Shown here: piece by piece, positions 61,721-64,000 of the stretch
Position numbering within the stretch: the first letter of the stretch is position 1
How the letters are laid out: each line of letters begins with the position of its first letter
NCBI RefSeq assembly: GCF_035497915.1
Contig: NZ_DATJCS010000010.1
Coordinates: forward strand, 1 to 64,000
DNA: 64,000 nt
Direction: 5' to 3'
DNA from: Serpens sp035497915
Lineage (GTDB): Bacteria; Pseudomonadota; Gammaproteobacteria; Pseudomonadales; Pseudomonadaceae
The notes under the pieces: generated by a model
Databases searched by the model: none
The model's input: the letters and a program-made list of their open reading frames with translations, nothing else
Told to the model about the DNA's origin: nothing
Made by a program: the position numbers and the translations under genes

Positions 61721-61750
61721 TCCGCCACGACCTGCGGGCGGGGTGAAGCC

Positions 61751-62040
61751 TGTGGGGCCGGGTTCATCCCGGCCAGCGGGGTGCGGGTCTTGTACAGGGA
61801 AGTCGGGCCGGTACTCCGTCGGCCGGCATAAAGCCGGCCCCACAAGGGTTGGGCGTAGCCAGACGGGGCGGCTGGCAACCTGTGGGGCCGGGTTCATCCC
61901 GGCCAGCGGGGTGCGGGTCTTGCACAGGCAGGTCGGGCCGGTACTCCGTCGGCCGGCGTAAAGCCGGCCCCACAAGGGTTGGGCGTAGCCAGACGGGGCG
62001 GCTGGAAACCTGTGGGGCCGGGTTTATCCCGGCCAGCGTT
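61751..62040. repeat. BIME-like REP array, 130-base period, 2.2 units
   Basis: Units start at 61751, 61881 and 62011 (the last partial). Each has TGTGGGGCCGGGTTCATCCCGGCC, about 45 bases later GGCCGGCGTAAAGCCGGCCCCACA, and a linker including CTTGCACAGG and GCGTAGCCAGACGGGGCGGC. Units 1 and 2 differ at only a few bases over 130. It fills the gap between convergent GST and LprI-like genes. Confidence 0.93.
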
Positions 62041-62074
62041 GGCAAGCCTTGCACGCGGGCCGGCCCATCAAGAA

Positions 62075-62581
62075 TCAAGGAATCGGCAGATCCCGCGCCA
62101 TCGGTGCCAGGTCGCGCAGGCACTCGCCCTGCTCGAAGATGCGGTCCTGCTCGGAAATCGCGTTGATGCATTCCCGGGCCGCCTGCACATCCTCCAGCCG
62201 CTGCTGGCCCAGGCTCAGTTCGCAGTCCGTGGCGTAGGTGCTCGGCCAGCTGCCGCCGGCGCCGGTCAGTGCGCCAATCAGCCGGCATTCCCCACTGCGG
62301 TACTTGAGCCAGGCCTTCTGCTGCTCGCGCAGCGCTTTGGTCAGCAGGCTGTTGTCCTGTGGCGTCTCGTCGGTCACCCGCGCCGAACCCACCTGCTCGG
62401 TCAGCGCCCGGTGGGCCTGCGCCAGTGTCTCGTCCAGCGCCGCCAGTTCCTCGGCCAGCAGCAGGCCGGTATGCATCGCGCTGCCTTCCGGCCAGCACTC
62501 GGCGCGGTCGGTGCAGTCCTGGGCCAGTGCCAGGGTGGGCAGAAGGGCGAATACAAGCAGGGCGGGGGCGCGGTACGGCAT
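62075..62581 (-). CDS. LprI-like (DUF1311) secreted protein
   Basis: 168 residues with a signal peptide (Met-Pro-Tyr-Arg-Ala-Pro-Ala-Leu-Leu-Val-Phe-Ala-Leu, cleavage after Ala-Leu-Ala). The mature part has the DUF1311/LprI layout: Glu-Glu-Leu-Ala-Ala-Leu-Asp-Glu-Thr, Glu-Gln-Gln-Lys-Ala-Trp-Leu-Lys-Tyr-Arg-Ser-Gly-Glu-Cys, then Thr-Asp-Cys-Glu-Leu, with several cysteines. LprI was described as a lysozyme inhibitor; most DUF1311 proteins are uncharacterised. The start at 62581 is set by the signal peptide. Confidence 0.8.
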   Translation of the reverse strand: MPYRAPALLVFALLPTLALAQDCTDRAECWPEGSAMHTGLLLAEELAALDETLAQAHRALTEQVGSARVTDETPQDNSLLTKALREQQKAWLKYRSGECRLIGALTGAGGSWPSTYATDCELSLGQQRLEDVQAARECINAISEQDRIFEQGECLRDLAPMARDLPIP

Positions 62582-62684
62582 ACGGGGGGATCCGAAGGTG
62601 GGAAAAAAGCGCAGCAGAGTGTGTCGATTTGCCAGTGCCAGAGCAACAGGGGCCGACACGGCATTGCTCTGCGGCAAGATTCGC

Positions 62685-62696
62685 CGACCGGTCGGT
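62685..62696. promoter_or_regulatory. CCGACCGGTCGG palindrome in the LprI/SLC13 promoter
   Basis: Perfect 12-base palindrome inside GACCGGTCGGTC, in the 225-base divergent region, close to a CTAGAAT sequence. It resembles TetR-type operators and the palindrome at 12255. No TetR gene is visible. Confidence 0.45.
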
Positions 62697-62806
62697 CACT
62701 AGAATGGCGTGACAAGAAGCCGGGAAACCCCCGGCGCCATGTCGGAGCCGGTTACCTGCCGGCATCCGCAGGTCGACACTGAAGCCATTCCCACAAGGAA
62801 CACTCC

Positions 62807-64000
62807 ATGACCCTCACCGAACTCCGGGCCAAGCTGCCCTGGGGACTCCTGCTGGCGATCGCGATCGGCGCACTGATCGCGCTCCTGCCGCCGTTCCCCG
62901 GTCTGCCCCAGGCCGGCCAGTACATGCTGGCCATCCTCGCCTTCGCCGTGATCGTGTGGATCACCGAAACCGTGTCCTACGAAGTCAGCGCCATCATGAT
63001 CATCGGCCTGATGGCCTTCCTGCTCGGCAGTGCGCCGACGGTGGCCAACCCCGACGTGCTGATCGGCACCAAGGGCGGCCTGGCCATGGCGCTGGCCGGC
63101 TTCGCCAACTCGGCGCTGGCGCTGGTGGCGGCGGCGCTGTTCATCGCCGCGGCCATGACCCACACCGGGCTGGACAAGCGCATCGCGCTCTACACCCTGT
63201 CCAAGGTCGGCGCCAGCCCGCGCCGGGTGCTGATCGGCGCCATCCTGGTGACCATCATCCTCAGCTTCATCGTGCCCAGCGCCACCGCCCGCGTGGCCTG
63301 CGTGGTGCCGATCATGATGGGGGTGATCGCCGCCTTCGGCGTGGACAAGCGCTCCACCTTCGCCGGCGCGCTGATGATCCTGGTGGCGCAGGGCACCAGC
63401 ATCTGGAACGTCGGCATCCAGACCTCGGCCGCGCAGAACCTGCTCACCACCGGTTTCATGCACAAGCTGCTGGGCGAGTCCGTCACCTGGATGGACTGGC
63501 TGATCGCCGGCCTGCCGTGGAGCGTCCTGATGTCGGTGGTGCTTTATGTGGTCATCGTCAGGCTGATGCCGCCGGGCGTGGGCAAGATCGAAGGCGGCAA
63601 GGACGCGGTGCGCAATTCCCTGCGCGAACTGGGCGCCATGAGCGGCGGCGAACGCAAGCTGTTCGGCATCACCCTCGGCCTGCTGGCCTTCTGGGCCACC
63701 GAAGGCAAGCTGCACCGCTTCGACACGGCTTCGGTGACCATGGTCGGCCTGGCGCTGCTGCTGATGCCCGGTATTGGCGTGATGAGCTGGAAGGAAGCGC
63801 AGAACCGCGTGCCGTGGGGCACGGTAATCGTCTTCGGCGTCGGCATCAGCCTCGGCACCGCGCTGCTCGGCACCCAGGCCGGTGCCTGGCTGGCGCGCGG
63901 CCTGGTGGACAACCTGGGCATGGAAGGCATGTCGCCGTTCTGGGTGTTCGCCGTGCTCGGCCTGTTCCTCATCCTCATCCATATCGGCTTCGCCAGCGCC
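62807..64000 (+). CDS. SLC13/DASS divalent anion:Na+ symporter (5' part, runs off the window)
   Basis: 398 codons are open from ATG 62807 to the window edge with no stop. Multiple membrane helices; Val-Trp-Ile-Thr-Glu-Thr near the start, Val-Pro-Ser-Ala-Thr-Ala-Arg, and Gly-Thr-Ser-Ile-Trp-Asn-Val-Gly in the region of the family's SNT signature. Likely imports dicarboxylates, sulfate or related anions with Na+; the substrate cannot be set. ACAAGGAAC lies about 9 bases upstream. A palindromic operator candidate is 110 bases upstream. Confidence 0.85.
   Translation, partial: MTLTELRAKLPWGLLLAIAIGALIALLPPFPGLPQAGQYMLAILAFAVIVWITETVSYEVSAIMIIGLMAFLLGSAPTVANPDVLIGTKGGLAMALAGFANSALALVAAALFIAAAMTHTGLDKRIALYTLSKVGASPRRVLIGAILVTIILSFIVPSATARVACVVPIMMGVIAAFGVDKRSTFAGALMILVAQGTSIWNVGIQTSAAQNLLTTGFMHKLLGESVTWMDWLIAGLPWSVLMSVVLYVVIVRLMPPGVGKIEGGKDAVRNSLRELGAMSGGERKLFGITLGLLAFWATEGKLHRFDTASVTMVGLALLLMPGIGVMSWKEAQNRVPWGTVIVFGVGISLGTALLGTQAGAWLARGLVDNLGMEGMSPFWVFAVLGLFLILIHIGFASA

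Noticed and set aside
61751..62040. Possible CRISPR array
   Set aside because: The repeats are 130 bases long with linkers copied too; there are no unique spacers and no cas genes.

Overview
This 64 kb window is a chromosomal segment of a high-GC gammaproteobacterium, almost certainly a Pseudomonas or one of the genera recently split from it. Evidence includes an AraC-type ArgR next to aruCFG, the run alaS-lysC-rsmA-tRNA-Ser-tRNA-Arg, the run leuC-leuD-leuB-asd-fimV-truA-trpF-accD-folC-cvpA-purF-metZ, an AmrZ/AlgZ regulator with an AlgU-type promoter, and an earP-efp pair whose EF-P carries Arg32. Species cannot be fixed from the sequence alone. Most of the window is core metabolism and regulation. 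I see no prophage, insertion sequence, CRISPR array or conjugative element.

Layout. 1-1045: decaying tandem array of DUF2931-type secreted proteins, each copy overlapping the next. 1206-3161: acetyl-CoA synthetase. 3304-7746: argR and a shortened arginine succinyltransferase operon (aruC, aruF, aruG) that ends at a terminator without aruD, aruB or aruE. 7822-13113: small His-rich protein, alaS, lysC (with an internal start for its beta subunit), rsmA, tRNA-Ser(GCT) and three tandem tRNA-Arg(ACG). 13152-19314: DUF4124 protein, Mg2+ transporter mgtE, amrZ, and a five-PAS GGDEF-EAL protein. 19391-35957: LysR regulator divergent from leuC, then leucine, aspartate-family, tryptophan, fatty acid, folate, purine and methionine genes with the polar protein FimV and pseudouridine synthase TruA. 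36238-44779: MFS transporter, class II DAHP synthase, spermidine-synthase-like protein, an unusual chemoreceptor, DEAD-box helicase deaD and a small unknown protein. 44776-51355: diguanylate cyclase, HU protein, earP, efp, two small unknown or Sel1-like proteins and rmuC. 51343-61720: alpha/beta hydrolase, MgtC/DUF4010 membrane protein, a CbrA-like transporter-histidine kinase-receiver hybrid, GNAT, BenE transporter, and a MarR/aminotransferase/GST group. 61751-64000: REP array, LprI-like protein and the 5' part of an SLC13-type anion transporter.

How parts work together. Asd and LysC supply the aspartate family, LeuCDB make leucine, MetZ makes homocysteine, and DAHP synthase and TrpF feed aromatic biosynthesis. 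EarP rhamnosylates Arg32 of EF-P encoded next door. RsmA, AmrZ, the GGDEF-EAL protein and the GGEEF protein all belong to circuits that in Pseudomonas govern the choice between motility and biofilm; that link is inference from known families.

The non-coding DNA is richer than the gene list suggests. Paired REP elements form tandem arrays at 35964-36210 and 61751-62040 with a single pair at 42187-42278. A second palindromic family (GGTGGAT...ATCCACC) lies at 22585-22648 and 53769-53794. Several palindromic operator candidates sit in divergent promoters. I did not find a clearly novel multi-gene system. The most unusual items are the overlapping DUF2931 array, the truncated aru operon, a chemoreceptor whose sensor domain appears cytoplasmic, and an in-frame minisatellite inside a LysR gene.
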